The notes under the pieces: model-generated
The model's database searches: none
What the model was told of the DNA's origin: nothing
Seen by the model: only the letters and a program-made list of their open reading frames with translations
Made by a program: the position numbers and the translations under genes
NCBI GenBank assembly: GCA_041393415.1
Contig: JAWKKE010000007.1
Location: 58,778-122,777, forward strand
Reading direction: 5' to 3'
DNA from: Thermoleophilia bacterium
GTDB taxonomy: Bacteria; Actinomycetota; Thermoleophilia; UBA2241
Length of the DNA: 64,000 bases
Part shown: positions 63,203 through 64,000 of the stretch, in pieces
How the letters are laid out: the number at the start of each line of letters is the position of its first letter
How positions within the stretch are numbered: the first letter of the stretch is position 1

Positions 63203-64000
63203 ATGATGGTGGTCATGCTGGAGAGCGCGACGGCGGAGCATGTCGCGCACGTCATCCAGCGCATCGAAGAAGTCGGCGCGAGCGCTCACGTCTCGGAAGG
63301 TGAGCGCGTGACGGTCATCGGCGTCATCGGCGATCGTGAGCAGATCACAGCTCTGCCGCTCGAGGTTATGCCGGGTGTCGATCGCGTGGTTGCCATCCTC
63401 AAGCCCTACAAGCTTGTGAGCCGTGAGTTTCAGCAGCGCGACACGGTGGTGAACGTGCGCGGCGTCAAGATCGGCGGCGGACACTTCTGTCTCATGGCCG
63501 GGCCGTGTTCCGTGGAGACGCCGGAACAGGTGATGGCCGCCGCACGCGCCGTCAAGGCGGCCGGCGGCCACATGATGCGCGGCGGCGCATTCAAGCCGCG
63601 CACGTCACCGTATGCGTTCCAGGGACTCGGCGAGGAGGGGCTCAAGATGCTCGCCGCGGCACGCGACGAGACGGGTCTGCCGATCGTGACCGAAGTCATG
63701 GACCCTCGCGACCTGGAGCTCGTGGCGGACTACGCCGACGTGCTCCAGGTGGGTGCTCGCAACACACAGAACTTCCTCCTGCTCGCCGAGCTCGGGCGGC
63801 TCGGTCGTCCCGTACTCCTCAAGCGCGGCGCATCGACGACGATCGAGGAGCTCCTCATGTCGGCCGAGTACATGGTGAAGGAGGGGAACCGTGACGTCAT
63901 CCTCTGTGAACGTGGTATACGCACGTTCGAGACGGCGACGCGCAATACGTTCGACGTGAGCGCTGTGCCGGTAATCAAGCTTGCCAGCCATCTTCCGGTC
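63203..64000 (+). CDS. aroF: DAHP synthase (3-deoxy-7-phosphoheptulonate synthase), cut by window end
   Basis: Condenses PEP and erythrose 4-phosphate, the first shikimate step. 266 codons are visible with no stop. An N-terminal ferredoxin-like regulatory domain (residues 1-70: VVMLESATAEHVAHVIQ, ERVTVIGVIGD) precedes the KDO8P/DAHP barrel (LMAGPCSVETPEQV, MRGGAFKPRTSPYAFQGLG, LLKRGASTTIEEL, VILCERGIRTFE). This is the Thermotoga/Bacillus type. ATG 63203 follows the hisC stop by 2 nt; the gene is partial at its 3' end. Confidence 0.95.
   Translation, partial: MMVVMLESATAEHVAHVIQRIEEVGASAHVSEGERVTVIGVIGDREQITALPLEVMPGVDRVVAILKPYKLVSREFQQRDTVVNVRGVKIGGGHFCLMAGPCSVETPEQVMAAARAVKAAGGHMMRGGAFKPRTSPYAFQGLGEEGLKMLAAARDETGLPIVTEVMDPRDLELVADYADVLQVGARNTQNFLLLAELGRLGRPVLLKRGASTTIEELLMSAEYMVKEGNRDVILCERGIRTFETATRNTFDVSAVPVIKLASHLPV

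Overview
The window is one continuous stretch of GC-rich bacterial chromosome, densely packed with housekeeping genes. GTG starts are very frequent, stop/start overlaps of the ATGA/GTGA type are common, and LexA boxes are of the CGAAC-N4-GTTCG type. Together with the gene order mreBCD-PBP2-rodA, the TIGR03960/TIGR03936 pair next to an Rne/Rng gene, rplU-rpmA-obgE-proBA-nadD-yqeK-rsfS, and soj-ftsZ-scpAB, this suggests a deep-branching Actinomycetota such as Thermoleophilia or a relative. That placement is inference, not a phylogenetic result. No CRISPR array, prophage or recognisable insertion sequence was seen.

Layout. 1-3017: histidine degradation (hutH, hutI). 3018-4560: an SOS block with lexA under two LexA boxes, a small zinc-ribbon ORF and a LysM membrane gene. 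From about 3755 to 4790 lexA, the LysM gene and two tRNAs all carry one-base indels, so this zone is either badly sequenced or decaying. 4616-4999: tRNA-Pro, tRNA-Gly, tRNA-Arg. 5203-10411: the accessory part, with an exported glucuronyl C5-epimerase-like protein and a small membrane protein (minus strand), then a small HTH-like protein, a B12-binding sensor and a LolCD/MacB-like ABC transporter (plus strand). 10499-16571: tRNA-His, tRNA-Leu and the protein quality-control run tig-clpP-clpX-lon. 16862-17518 is a gene-free region with RNA-like hairpins. 18087-24014: valS-folC, small membrane and zinc-ribbon proteins, ndk, maf. 24059-29640: cell-shape operon mreB-mreC-mreD-mrdA-rodA. 29630-38292: a DUF697-like protein, two radical-SAM-associated genes, a very long RNase E/G, ribosomal proteins L21 and L27, ObgE. 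38271-40435: a two-component system (minus). 40598-45846: proBA, nadD, yqeK, a LytR_C-domain protein and rsfS. 45950-47176: SOS-controlled dinB. 47262-51784: an EF-G-like GTPase, the PLP synthase pair pdxST, and yebC. 51789-57207: ruvCAB, then queuosine genes queH-queA-tgt, then yajC. 57336-60797: chromosome segregation and division (soj/parA, ftsZ, scpA, scpB). 60794-64000: rluB, an AroH-type chorismate mutase, hisC, and a DAHP synthase cut by the window end.

How the parts work together. Most blocks are translationally coupled operons. Peptidoglycan elongation (MreBCD, PBP2, RodA) and division/segregation (ParA, FtsZ, ScpAB) are both present. DNA-damage genes (lexA, LysM, dinB) share one operator type, and ruvCAB is nearby without a visible LexA box. 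Several genes have a -10 element about 7 nt before the start codon (proB, dinB, queH), implying leaderless mRNAs. Two conserved genes, mreB and rsfS, lack a canonical start codon at the position homology demands.
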